64,000 nt of DNA. Source: Pseudomonadota bacterium (lineage in GTDB: Bacteria; Pseudomonadota; Gammaproteobacteria; Burkholderiales; Burkholderiaceae_B). Numbering within the stretch: the first letter of the stretch is position 1; every line of letters starts with the position of its first letter. Where the stretch lies: NCBI GenBank assembly GCA_023427085.1, contig JAEZBO010000010.1, forward strand, positions 1 through 64,000, in the 5' to 3' direction. The position numbers were made by a program, and so were the translations under genes. The notes under the pieces are model-generated. The model ran no database searches. It worked only from the letters and a program-made list of their open reading frames with translations, and was not told the DNA's origin. Positions 18,036 to 25,656 of the stretch are shown piece after piece.

Positions 18036-18445
18036 CGATCAAGGCCAAGAACGCCAACGAGCAGCTCGTGCTCGATTTCTTCGACGTGCTGTCGTCGGGC
18101 GACCTCGAGGCGCTACGCCAGTTCTTCCACGACAAGTCCGTGTGGCAGCCGAAGGTCAAGGGCATCGCCGGCGCCGGGGAGCATGTCGGCATGGCGATCA
18201 TCGACCTGTTCCTCGCCCCGGTCCGCGGAATGTTCGAGGCGGGCGATCCGAAAGTCACCGTCACCAACCTGTTCTCCGACGGCGATATCGTGGGCGTGGA
18301 ATCCTACTCCACCGGCAAGACGCTCGACGGCAAGGTCTACGAAAACGACTACGCCTGGGTGTTCCGCGTCTCCAACGGCAAGATCGACCGGATGCACGAA
18401 TACATGGACAGCCACTACACCGCGCAGCTGTTCGGGATGGAGTGA
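18032..18445 (+). CDS. SnoaL/limonene-epoxide-hydrolase-like protein 2
   Basis: A 137-residue NTF2-fold protein, distinct from its upstream neighbour. The pattern NEQLVLDFFDVLSSGDLEALRQFFHDKSVWQP...GIAGAGEHVG and the terminal NGKIDRMHEYMDSHYTAQLF match SnoaL-like isomerases and limonene-1,2-epoxide hydrolase relatives. It starts at ATG 18032 inside the upstream stop (ATGA overlap). Two such folds in tandem beside a CMD protein suggest consecutive handling of a reactive cyclic or epoxide intermediate, which is an inference. A REP palindrome follows. Confidence 0.8.
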   Translation: MTIKAKNANEQLVLDFFDVLSSGDLEALRQFFHDKSVWQPKVKGIAGAGEHVGMAIIDLFLAPVRGMFEAGDPKVTVTNLFSDGDIVGVESYSTGKTLDGKVYENDYAWVFRVSNGKIDRMHEYMDSHYTAQLFGME

Positions 18446-18472
18446 AGCGTGGTCATGCCGCACTCCCGTTTT

Positions 18473-18556
18473 CGTCCTTGCGAGGAGCGAAGCGACGAAG
18501 CAATCCAGAGCGGGGAGCATGACGCCCTGGATTGCTTCGCTGCGCTCGCAATGACG
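18473..18556. repeat. REP-like palindrome, family A, copy 1
   Basis: Facing arms TTGCGAGGAGCGAAGCGACG and CTTCGCTGCGCTCGCAATGA enclose AAGCAATCCAG/CTGGATTGCTT around a short centre. Other copies lie at 28636-28718 and 31567-31649. It sits between the SnoaL-like gene and an SDR. Confidence 0.85.
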
Positions 18557-18579
18557 AACATGTGCGCGGCCTTCCCCTG

Positions 18580-19332
18580 ATGCCTCGCTTCGCCGGCCAG
18601 CCGATCCTGATCTCGGGCGCCGGACGCGGGCTGGGTGAGGGAATCGCGAAACATCTCGCAACCGAAGGCGCGATCGTCGGCGTCGCGGACATCAACGGCC
18701 AGACCGCCCATGACGTCATGACGGCCATCGAAGACGCGGGTGGCAAGGCCTTCGCCTACGAAGCCGATCTCGGCCGGCGTCAGGCGTTCTTCGACGTCGC
18801 CGAAGCATTCAGGCGCGACGCGGGCCCGCTCCGCGCGGTGATCAACAACGCTTCGGTGCTGGTCTACGAGCCGATCGAGGACGTCACCGAAGAGACCCTC
18901 GATCGCATGCTGTCGGCAGGGTTGAAGTCGGTGTTTTGGGGCGTGCAGGCCTTCCTCGCGCACCGCGACGAGAGCCAGGGGGGCAACATTCTCAATTACT
19001 CCTCGCCCGTCGCCTATCGCGGCCGGCCGAACACCGGCGCCTACACCACGATCAAGGCCGGCATCGCCGGGCTGACCAAGGTGCTTGCGGGCGAGCTCGG
19101 CCCGCGCGGCGTGCGCGTCAACGCGATCGCCCCCGGCAGCGTGCCGACGCCGGCCACCGAAGGCTTCGTGACACCCGAGCAGTACGAACAGCGCGCCAAG
19201 GCCATCCCCTTGCGCCGCAACGGCACACCCGAAGACGTGGCGCACGCCGTCGCCTTCCTGCTGAGCGACGAGGCCGCGTTCATTAACGGAGCGATGCTCG
19301 CCATAGACGGCGGCATCATCGCGGCGGGGTGA
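18580..19332 (+). CDS. short-chain dehydrogenase/reductase 1
   Basis: A 250-residue NAD(P)-dependent SDR. The cofactor motif is ISGAGRGLGEG, NNAS stands for the usual NNAG, and the catalytic set is Ser in NYSSPVAY with Y-x3-K in GAYTTIKAG. The C-terminus is the typical FINGAMLAIDGG. It should oxidise a secondary alcohol or reduce a ketone. I start at ATG 18580 (MPRFAGQPILIS), since upstream residues derive from the REP element. Family C REP follows directly, then an esterase. Confidence 0.9.
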   Translation: MPRFAGQPILISGAGRGLGEGIAKHLATEGAIVGVADINGQTAHDVMTAIEDAGGKAFAYEADLGRRQAFFDVAEAFRRDAGPLRAVINNASVLVYEPIEDVTEETLDRMLSAGLKSVFWGVQAFLAHRDESQGGNILNYSSPVAYRGRPNTGAYTTIKAGIAGLTKVLAGELGPRGVRVNAIAPGSVPTPATEGFVTPEQYEQRAKAIPLRRNGTPEDVAHAVAFLLSDEAAFINGAMLAIDGGIIAAG

Positions 19333-19364
19333 GGAAATGACGCTGACAATCGAGCGCCGCCAGT

Positions 19365-19455
19365 CCCCCTCCCGCTTGTGGGAGGGGTTAGGGGTGGGCC
19401 AGTGCGCGGGCGACGGACACACCCACCCCCACCCCCTCCCGCAAGCGGGAGGAGA
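19365..19455. repeat. REP-like palindrome, family C
   Basis: CCCCCTCCCGCTTGTGGGAGG and ACCCCCTCCCGCAAGCGGGA form two GC-rich hairpin arms separated by about 45 bp. The right arm ends in GGAGGAGAG, which is also a near-ideal Shine-Dalgarno sequence for the ATG at 19459. Confidence 0.75.
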
Positions 19456-19458
19456 GTG

Positions 19459-20604
19459 ATGGCGGCAGTCTGGCAATCCCGCCTCGACACGCTGCGCGAC
19501 GTCATCCTCGCCGACATCGCTCGCGGCGACTATTTCGGCGCGGTGCTGACCGTGGGGCGCGGCGATGAGGTCGTGTTCGCCGAAGCGCTCGGCGCCGAGG
19601 ACGCGGACGGAGCGCGGCCGCTCCGCTACGACAACGTGTTCTCGATCTTCTCGGTCACCAAGGCATTCACCAACGTCCTGATCCTCAAGGCGATCGAGGA
19701 AGGCCGCTTCGCGCTCACCACCAAGGTCCGCGACGTGCTGCCCGAGTTCACCGGCCAGCCGCGCGAGGACGCGACCTTCTACCACCTGCTCACCCACACC
19801 GCCGGCATGCCCGGGGTCTGGACGCCCAAGCCGGGCATGTACCTCGACCGGCTCGACGAGCTGTTCGAGGCGGCGATCGAGCACGTCCATGGCGAAGCCG
19901 AGCCCGGCACGCGCTGCGATTACTCGCCCCTCGTCAACCACGTACTGATGGGCACCGCGCTCGTCCGCACCGATCCCCGCGGGCGCAACTACCAGACGCT
20001 GCTCCACGAAGACCTGTTCGCGCCGCTCCGCATGGACAGCACCAGCATGGGCCTGCGGCCCGATCTCGTGCCGCGCCACGTCAAGCCCGACATGCGCGGC
20101 ACGGTGCCGATCCAGCACCTCTCGCGCAATCTCCCCGGCGACCACGCGCTGTTCGAGGACCCCGAAGTCGAGGCTCCGCACGTCGGCTGCGCCTCGACAA
20201 GCCGCGACCTCTACCGCTTCGCCGAAATGCTCCGCCGCGGCGGCGAGCTCGACGGCGTGCGCCTGCTCTCGCCGGCGATGCTGAAGCTCGCGCGCCAAGT
20301 CCACACCGGCGAGATGCCCAACCAACTGTACAAGCGCGTGGCCGAAAACGCCGGCTGGCAGGTGCCGCCCGCCAATCAGGGAATCGGCTTCCAGGTCCGG
20401 GGAAGCGGCGTGTTCCACCACCTGTTCGGCACGCTCGCTAGCTCGGAGACGCACGGCAACTACGGCGCCGGCAGCACGATGTTCTGGGTCGACCCCGAAC
20501 GCGACGTCAGCTTCGCGCTGTGCAGCGCCGGAGTGATGACCCAGGCCGCGAATATCGAGCGCTGTCAGAAGCTCAGCGACCTCGCGCTGAGCGCGATGGT
20601 GTGA
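19459..20604 (+). CDS. serine hydrolase (beta-lactamase fold) 2
   Basis: A 381-residue class C beta-lactamase-fold hydrolase with nucleophile motif SVTK (IFSVTKAFTN) and a tyrosine motif at CDYSPLVNH; there is no signal peptide, so it is likely a cytoplasmic esterase or transacylase. It belongs to the same superfamily as the protein at 15805 but is not a close copy: the insert PGMYLDRLDELFEAAIEHVHGEA is unique. The ATG at 19459 has its ribosome site within the end of the family C repeat. It may de-esterify the pathway substrate; the substrate is unknown. Confidence 0.88.
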   Translation: MAAVWQSRLDTLRDVILADIARGDYFGAVLTVGRGDEVVFAEALGAEDADGARPLRYDNVFSIFSVTKAFTNVLILKAIEEGRFALTTKVRDVLPEFTGQPREDATFYHLLTHTAGMPGVWTPKPGMYLDRLDELFEAAIEHVHGEAEPGTRCDYSPLVNHVLMGTALVRTDPRGRNYQTLLHEDLFAPLRMDSTSMGLRPDLVPRHVKPDMRGTVPIQHLSRNLPGDHALFEDPEVEAPHVGCASTSRDLYRFAEMLRRGGELDGVRLLSPAMLKLARQVHTGEMPNQLYKRVAENAGWQVPPANQGIGFQVRGSGVFHHLFGTLASSETHGNYGAGSTMFWVDPERDVSFALCSAGVMTQAANIERCQKLSDLALSAMV

Positions 20605-20631
20605 GCGTGAAGACCGCCCTTTCCCTTCGGC

Positions 20632-20645
20632 GGCTCGCAATGACA
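20632..20645. repeat. fragment of family A REP
   Basis: The sequence GGCTCGCAATGACA matches the right end of the family A palindrome, but no facing arm is left. It is probably a decayed copy. Confidence 0.4.
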
Positions 20646-20661
20646 AAACCGGGAGGCATTA

Positions 20662-22224
20662 ATGGCTGACGCCGACATCATCGTCATCGGATCGGGCCAC
20701 AACGGCCTCGTCGCCGCCGCCTACCTCGCGGTGGCGGGCAAGAAGGTGCTCGTGCTCGAGCGCAACGAATGGTTCGGCGGCGGCGTCGTCACCCGCGAGC
20801 TGACCCGGCCTGGCTTCCGGCACGACCAGCATTCGATGAGCCACATCTTCATCCAGGGCAATCCGCTGCTGCTGAACGACGAGCTCAGCCTCAAGCGCAA
20901 GTACGGCCTCCAGTACGTCTTCCCCGACGTGCCGATGATGAGCGTCTGGGAAGACGGCACCACGCTGCCGCTCCATCGTGACGCCAACAAGTCGGCCGAG
21001 GCGATCCGCCGTTTCAGCGCCAGGGACGCCGAGACTTTCCTCGAGATGAGCCGCCAAGCCGCGCAGTGGTTGCCGATGATCCAGGCCGGGCTCTACTCGC
21101 CGCCGATGCCGTTGGGCGCGCAGACCGCGATGATGGACCAGAGCCCCGAAGGGCGCGAGATCTGGCGCACCACCCAGGTCAGCACCTTCGACCTGATGGA
21201 AGAGCTGTTCGAGCACGACAAGGTCAAGGCGCACTTCGGCCGCGTCGCGGGCGAGAACCTCGTCAGCCCCGACGAGAAGGCGACCGGGATCGGCGCCTAC
21301 GTCTTCCTCGGCTTTCTCGAGAAGTTCGGCTTCGGCGTGCCGGTCGGCGGCTCGGGCAGCCTGACCAGCGCGCTTATTGCGTGCATCGAGGACCATGGCG
21401 GCGCGGTTCGTGCCGGCGCGCAAGTACGCGAAGTGCTCGCCGATAACGGCCGCGCCAACGGCGTCGTCCTCGACAGCGGCGAACGGCTCGCCTGCGGCGA
21501 TGGCCTCATCGGCGCGATCCACCCGCACGACTTGCCCGAGATGGTCCCGTCGCTGCCCTCGCAGGTCGCACTGAACGCTAAACGCACACACATCACTCCA
21601 GCGGCGTGTTTCACGGTCCATGCAGCGCTTCATTCGCACCTGAAATTCAAGGCTGGCGAGCTTTCGGCGGTCATGTACGAGCTGATGCCGGGCGATTATC
21701 ACGACATGCGCCGCGCCTTCGACGCGCTCCGCTACGGGGAGTTTTCCCCCACTCCGCTGGTCGGCGTGGGCCAGCTCACCCAGCACGACCCGAGCCGCGC
21801 TCCGCCCGGAAACGCCATCTTCCACGCCTGGGACTACGTCCCCTACGAACGCCCCGACGGCCGCAGCTGGGACGAATCCAAGCGCGAGTTTGCTCAGCAA
21901 ATTATTGATCGGATGGGAGATTTTATCGACAACGTGCCCGACGTCGTGATCGACTACCACTGCGACAGCCCGGTCGACATGGAGCGTACCAGCCCCAGCT
22001 TCCATCGCGGCGACCTCCACGGCATCGCCACCACCACCTACCAGTCGGGCAGCCACCGGCCCACGCCCGAGCTCGGTCAGTACCGCGTGCCGGGCGTCGA
22101 TCGCCTCTACCTCGTCGGCCCCTTCCAGCATCCCGGCGGCGGCGTCTTCGGCGCCGGCCGCGCCACCGCCATGGTCATGGCCGAGGACCTCGGCCTCGAG
22201 TTCGATCGGATCGCCGTCGCATGA
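20662..22224 (+). CDS. CrtI/PYROXD2-like FAD oxidoreductase
   Basis: A 520-residue flavoprotein of the phytoene-desaturase superfamily. The FAD fold is IIVIGSGHNGLVAAAYLA, followed by the family's KVLVLERNEWFGGGVVTRELT; the C-terminal FAD clamp is RLYLVGPFQHPGGGVFGAGRATA. It most resembles the PYROXD2/NAD(P)-like branch rather than true carotenoid desaturases, and no crtB or other carotenoid genes are near. It should desaturate or oxidise a hydrophobic polyene or alicyclic substrate. Its stop overlaps the start of the 70-residue protein (ATGA), and then an SDR follows, so these three genes form a tight unit. Confidence 0.85.
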   Translation: MADADIIVIGSGHNGLVAAAYLAVAGKKVLVLERNEWFGGGVVTRELTRPGFRHDQHSMSHIFIQGNPLLLNDELSLKRKYGLQYVFPDVPMMSVWEDGTTLPLHRDANKSAEAIRRFSARDAETFLEMSRQAAQWLPMIQAGLYSPPMPLGAQTAMMDQSPEGREIWRTTQVSTFDLMEELFEHDKVKAHFGRVAGENLVSPDEKATGIGAYVFLGFLEKFGFGVPVGGSGSLTSALIACIEDHGGAVRAGAQVREVLADNGRANGVVLDSGERLACGDGLIGAIHPHDLPEMVPSLPSQVALNAKRTHITPAACFTVHAALHSHLKFKAGELSAVMYELMPGDYHDMRRAFDALRYGEFSPTPLVGVGQLTQHDPSRAPPGNAIFHAWDYVPYERPDGRSWDESKREFAQQIIDRMGDFIDNVPDVVIDYHCDSPVDMERTSPSFHRGDLHGIATTTYQSGSHRPTPELGQYRVPGVDRLYLVGPFQHPGGGVFGAGRATAMVMAEDLGLEFDRIAVA

Positions 22225-22433
22225 AGATCTACGCCGCCGACAAGTCCGAACTGATGCAGGTGACCAAGGTCGAGCGCCAGGGCGACAACCTCGTGCTAAA
22301 GGGCAAGGTCTTCGGCACGATGCCGATGGCGGCGACCCTCACCCCCGAGCAAGCGCGCGCATTCGGCAAGCTGCTGACGCCGCGGATGCTGCTGTTTCTG
22401 CTGACCCTGCCTTTCCGCAAAGGAGCGAGGTAA
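22221..22433 (+). CDS. small coupled protein (70 aa), unknown
   Basis: A 70-residue protein: a small beta-like N-terminal part (MKIYAADKSELMQVTKVERQ, then GDNLVLKGKVFG) followed by a hydrophobic segment LLTPRMLLFLLTLPF and a basic tail RKGAR. It is overlapped at both ends: its ATG lies in the flavoprotein stop (ATGA) and its TAA shares a base with the next ATG (TAATG). That packing makes it very likely to be real and to act with the flavoprotein and the SDR, perhaps as a membrane anchor or accessory subunit. I recognise no family with confidence. Confidence 0.75.
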   Translation: MKIYAADKSELMQVTKVERQGDNLVLKGKVFGTMPMAATLTPEQARAFGKLLTPRMLLFLLTLPFRKGAR

Positions 22434-23218
22434 TGCGCCACAAGGACCGCGCCATCGTCGTTACCGGCGCCGCCGGGGCGATCGGTTTCGCCACTTGCCA
22501 GATACTCGCCCGCGAAGGCGCCCGGCTCCTGATGGTCGACATCGACGGCGAGCGGCTCAAGGCGCGCGCTGCGCAGCTCAGCGAGGCTGGCCACGAGGCG
22601 ATCGCCCATGTCGCCGATTGCGCCGAAGACACGGCGGTGAGGGATTATGCCGACACAGCGGTGGGCACCTTCGGCCGCATCGACGGGTTCTTCAACAACG
22701 CCGGGATCGAAGGCAAGCTCGCGCCCACTCACGAGTACGAAGTGGACGAGTTCGACAAGATCATCCGGGTGAACTTGCGCTCGATGTTCCTTGGGCTGCG
22801 GCACGTGCTGCCGCATATGGTCGCCGCCGGGAAGGGCGCGGTGGTCAACACGGCCTCGATCGGCTCGGAGCGCGGGCTGGCGGGCGCCTGTGCCTACAAC
22901 GCCGCCAAGCACGGCGTGGTCGGCCTCACCCGCACCGCGGCGAGCGAAGTGGCGCAGAAGGGCGTGCGGGTGAACTGCGTGATGCCCGGCGTGATCGAGA
23001 CGCCGCTGCTGGTCGGCATGCTCGAGCAGATGTTCGACGGCGACGTGCAGGCCGGTATGGACAAGCTTGGCCAAGTCGCCACGCTCAACCGCGTCGGCCA
23101 GCCCCGCGAGGTCGGCGACGTGGTCAGCTTCCTGCTCAGCGACGAGGCGAGCTACGTCAACGGCGCCAAGTGGGAGATAGACGGCGGCGCGCTGGCCACG
23201 ATCAGGAACGACATCTGA
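22433..23218 (+). CDS. short-chain dehydrogenase/reductase 2
   Basis: A 261-residue classical SDR: cofactor motif VTGAAGAIGFA, acidic NAD-preferring residue in MVDIDGE, NNAG in FFNNAGIEGK, catalytic Ser in NTASIGSERG and Tyr-Lys in YNAAKHG, and C-terminal YVNGAKWEIDGG. The Asp after the second strand indicates NAD(H) rather than NADP(H). It overlaps the 70-residue gene by one base, so it is the third gene of the flavoprotein unit and likely acts on the flavoprotein's substrate or product. Confidence 0.92.
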   Translation: MRHKDRAIVVTGAAGAIGFATCQILAREGARLLMVDIDGERLKARAAQLSEAGHEAIAHVADCAEDTAVRDYADTAVGTFGRIDGFFNNAGIEGKLAPTHEYEVDEFDKIIRVNLRSMFLGLRHVLPHMVAAGKGAVVNTASIGSERGLAGACAYNAAKHGVVGLTRTAASEVAQKGVRVNCVMPGVIETPLLVGMLEQMFDGDVQAGMDKLGQVATLNRVGQPREVGDVVSFLLSDEASYVNGAKWEIDGGALATIRNDI

Positions 23219-23253
23219 GCGGAACAGGCGACGCCGAGAGCGGTTCAAATGTT

Positions 23254-23415
23254 ATGGCTTACCAACCTGACCCCGCAGAAGTGCGCGCCTTCGCCGAGCG
23301 TCACGGACTGACCGACGAACAAGCGCGCGGCGTCCTCGCCGATCACGGTCCGGACGAAAGCAACTGGAACGAGACCGCGCGCAGCCTGCTCCACTTCCTC
23401 AAGGCGCCCAGCTAA
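23254..23415 (+). CDS. small hypothetical protein (53 aa)
   Basis: A 53-residue soluble helical protein, YQPDPAEVRAFAERHGL then TDEQARGVLADHGPDESNWN, with the look of a UBA-like or DUF3606-like small domain. It starts at ATG 23254 shortly after the SDR. It converges with the next small gene, the stop codons overlapping by three bases. Its function is unknown; composition matches the neighbours. Confidence 0.6.
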   Translation: MAYQPDPAEVRAFAERHGLTDEQARGVLADHGPDESNWNETARSLLHFLKAPS

Positions 23416-23594
23416 CTCTTGCGGTCGCCGCGGTCGCCGTGGCCGCTGGTGGTGGTGTTCTTCGCGTCGCGCTTGCGATCCTGCGCGTCGGCGCGGCCCT
23501 TGTCGACCACCTCGTCGAAGCGGCCCTTCTCGTCGCGGCGCACGTAGCGCTTGTCGTTTCCGGTATCGATCAACTCGCGTTTGCCGGTAGCCAT
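23412..23594 (-). CDS. small charged protein (60 aa)
   Basis: A 60-residue, very hydrophilic protein (MATGKRELIDTGNDKRYVRRDEKGRF...VDKGRADAQDRKRDAKN) of a type found widely in alphaproteobacteria as conserved hypothetical. It has no cysteine or hydrophobic segment and is probably disordered. ATG 23594 is preceded on its strand by a GGAG-like ribosome site. It directly follows xthA on the same strand with 1 bp between them, so the two are probably cotranscribed. Function unknown. Confidence 0.7.
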   Translation of the reverse strand: MATGKRELIDTGNDKRYVRRDEKGRFDEVVDKGRADAQDRKRDAKNTTTSGHGDRGDRKS

Positions 23595-23595
23595 C

Positions 23596-24417
23596 TCAAG
23601 TCTCCTTCGAGACCTTAACCTTCGAGATTCGGCTTCGTTTCCCGACGTCCTCGAGTTCGATCCACACCGGCGCATGGTCGCTGGTCTTCTCCCATCCACG
23701 CACTTCGGTATCGACTTGTGCATCGACCAGCCGTTTCGCGAGCGGCGGACTGAGCAGGAAATGGTCGATCCTCAGGCCTGCGTTGCGGGCATAGGCATTC
23801 CGGAAGTAGTCCCAGAAAGTGTAGATCGTCGCATCGCCGTGAATCTGGCGCAGGGCGTCGGTCCAGCCCTGCTCGACCAGGCGAAACCACGCCGCGCGGA
23901 CCTCGGGCGCGAACAGCGCATCATCCAGCCAGCGCTCGGGCTTGTAGACGTCGCGCTCGGTGGGCATGACGTTGAAATCGCCCGCCAGCATGACCGGAAG
24001 CCCCGTCGCGAGGAGCCCTTCGGCGTGCGCGATAAGCCGGTCGAACCACTTGAGCTTGTAGTCGAACTTCGGCCCCGGCCGCGGATTACCGTTCGGCAGG
24101 TAGAGCCCGCCGATCAGGATCCCGCCAACCGCCGCTTCGAGATAGCGGCTGTGCGTGTCGTCGGGATCGCCCGGCAGACCACGGCGCGTTTCGCACACTT
24201 CGCCTACCCGACTGAGAATAGCGACACCGTTCCAGCTCTTCTGTCCGTGCCAGACGGCGTCGTAGCCCAGATCGCGAATGGCCTTCTCTGGAAACTTCTC
24301 GTCGGGAGCCTTGAGCTCCTGGAGGCAGACCACGTCGGGCTGTCTCATCTCGAGCCAGCGCAGCAGCACCGGCAGGCGCCCGTTGACACCGTTCACGTTG
24401 TAGGTCGCGATCTTCAT
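23596..24417 (-). CDS. xthA: exodeoxyribonuclease III / AP endonuclease
   Basis: A 273-residue Mg-dependent AP endonuclease and 3'-5' exonuclease for base-excision repair. The exonuclease-endonuclease-phosphatase motifs are all present: ATYNVNGVNGRL, the metal-binding LQELK, GLYLPNGNPRPG, GDFNVMPTERDVY, and the terminal catalytic TSDHAPVW, with AGLRIDHFLLS before it. Start ATG 24417 gives the usual MKIATYNVN. It is a housekeeping gene embedded within the accessory region. Confidence 0.95.
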   Translation of the reverse strand: MKIATYNVNGVNGRLPVLLRWLEMRQPDVVCLQELKAPDEKFPEKAIRDLGYDAVWHGQKSWNGVAILSRVGEVCETRRGLPGDPDDTHSRYLEAAVGGILIGGLYLPNGNPRPGPKFDYKLKWFDRLIAHAEGLLATGLPVMLAGDFNVMPTERDVYKPERWLDDALFAPEVRAAWFRLVEQGWTDALRQIHGDATIYTFWDYFRNAYARNAGLRIDHFLLSPPLAKRLVDAQVDTEVRGWEKTSDHAPVWIELEDVGKRSRISKVKVSKET

Positions 24418-24507
24418 CGCTCCACAACGCTTGGCAGGCGGGCGCGTGTTCCCGCGCTGGAAACCTGCGCCGTACGCCCCATGTTACTCATACGAAAGGA
24501 CAAGACG

Positions 24508-24771
24508 ATGGCAGGCGGCTGGACGCGCGACGGTGCGGTGCAGGATCAGATCGACGACACCGTGAAGGACGCGGTTCAGGCGGCGCGCGCGAACATGCCC
24601 GCGGGCGAAAGCGCGTCGTTCTGCGACGAGTGTGGTGAGCGAATACCGGAGGCACGGCGCAAGGCACTCCCGGGCGTCCGCACCTGCGTGCCGTGCCAAT
24701 CGGACCGGGATGCGCGGCGTATCCAAGCCGGGATCAACCGTCGGGGCAGCAAGGACAGTCAGCTCAAGTAA
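24508..24771 (+). CDS. DksA/TraR-type C4 zinc-finger protein
   Basis: An 87-residue protein with the DksA/TraR zinc finger SFCDECGERIPEARRKALPGVRTCVPCQ, four cysteines in two CxxC pairs, preceded by a short helix (VQDQIDDTVKDAVQAARAN). It lacks the long DksA coiled coil, as do TraR and the YbiI-type small proteins. ATG 24508 follows AAAGGAC at a good distance; an in-frame ATG at 24481 would add nine residues. A stand-alone cistron. It probably binds RNA polymerase or DNA; target unknown. Confidence 0.85.
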   Translation: MAGGWTRDGAVQDQIDDTVKDAVQAARANMPAGESASFCDECGERIPEARRKALPGVRTCVPCQSDRDARRIQAGINRRGSKDSQLK

Positions 24772-25656
24772 TCAGGCCGGGCGGTCCGGATCGAGCCCGG
24801 CATCGGCTTCGACGACCTTGGCCATCGCGGTGAAGTCCGCGCCGTCCCCGTACGCGGCGAGCGTGCGGTCCAGGAGGGCGGCCAGGCGTTCGCCGGTCGG
24901 GAGCGGTACTCCCATCGCCGCGGCCTCGTCGAGCGCGAGGCGCGTGTCTTTCAGGCTGAGCTGAGCGGAAAAGCCGAAATCAAAGGTCCGCGGCAGAACC
25001 GCACGCGGCCATTTGTCGCGCGTAGCGGAATTGGCGCCCGTGCCGGCATTCAGCACCTCGATCATCCGCGCCGGGTCGAGCCCGGCCTTGATTGCCAGCG
25101 TCATGGCTTCGGCGGTGGTAGCGATCGCGGCGAGACTGAGCAGGTTGTTGGCGAGCTTGGCCACCTGCCCGGCGCCGGGTGTTTCTCCCATGTAGAAGGG
25201 CTTGCCGACGTGCGCGAGCAGCGGCTCGATCTCGGGCCACAGCGCTTCCGGTCCGCCCGCCATGATCGCCAGAGTCCCCTGCTCGGCTCCGCGAATGCCG
25301 CCGGAGACTGGCGCATCGAAGCTGGTGATGCCGCGCGGCGTGAGCCGATCGTGCAGTTCTTGCGCCAGTTTGGGCCCGGAGGTCGAAAGGTCGCAGACGA
25401 TGCGGGGAGCGCCGCCGGAAGCTACTTCACCAACCGCCTCGCGCACTATGCCCGGCGTCGGCAGGCTGAGGAAAACGATGTCGCAGCGCGCGCCCAGCGC
25501 CCGGGCGGAGCCGGCGGCCTGTGCTCCCTTCGCCACGAGCGCACCGACCGAGGGTGCGTAGAGATCATGCACAACCAGTGTATCGACATGGCCGATCAGG
25601 TTGGCTGCCATCGGCGCGCCCATTCGGCCGAGGCCGACAAATCCAACGGTGGTCAT
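24772..25656 (-). CDS. beta-hydroxyacid dehydrogenase (HIBADH family)
   Basis: A 294-residue NAD(P)-dependent 3-hydroxyisobutyrate-dehydrogenase-type enzyme. The Rossmann motif GFVGLGRMGAPMAANL, the substrate motif DAPVSGGIRGAEQGTLAIMAGG and the catalytic lysine in GAGQVAKLANNLL are all in place. It would oxidise a 3-hydroxy-acid, or in the reverse direction reduce a semialdehyde such as tartronate or succinate semialdehyde. Its ATG overlaps the stop of the upstream metallo-hydrolase (ATGA), making it the last gene of the P450 operon. Confidence 0.9.
   Translation of the reverse strand: MTTVGFVGLGRMGAPMAANLIGHVDTLVVHDLYAPSVGALVAKGAQAAGSARALGARCDIVFLSLPTPGIVREAVGEVASGGAPRIVCDLSTSGPKLAQELHDRLTPRGITSFDAPVSGGIRGAEQGTLAIMAGGPEALWPEIEPLLAHVGKPFYMGETPGAGQVAKLANNLLSLAAIATTAEAMTLAIKAGLDPARMIEVLNAGTGANSATRDKWPRAVLPRTFDFGFSAQLSLKDTRLALDEAAAMGVPLPTGERLAALLDRTLAAYGDGADFTAMAKVVEADAGLDPDRPA

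Noticed and set aside
18473..18556. CRISPR array or insertion sequence at the repeated palindromes
   Set aside because: The units are single inverted repeats between genes, not direct repeats with spacers, and no transposase or cas gene is present.
18415..20646. 743-codon minus-strand frame across REP, SDR and esterase
   Set aside because: Composition is Arg/Ala/His-rich and it includes translated repeat sequence; the plus-strand SDR and esterase have full catalytic motifs.
20662..22224. Carotenoid desaturase (CrtI proper)
   Set aside because: No crtB, crtY or other carotenoid gene is nearby, and the sequence looks like the PYROXD2 branch; the general superfamily call is kept.
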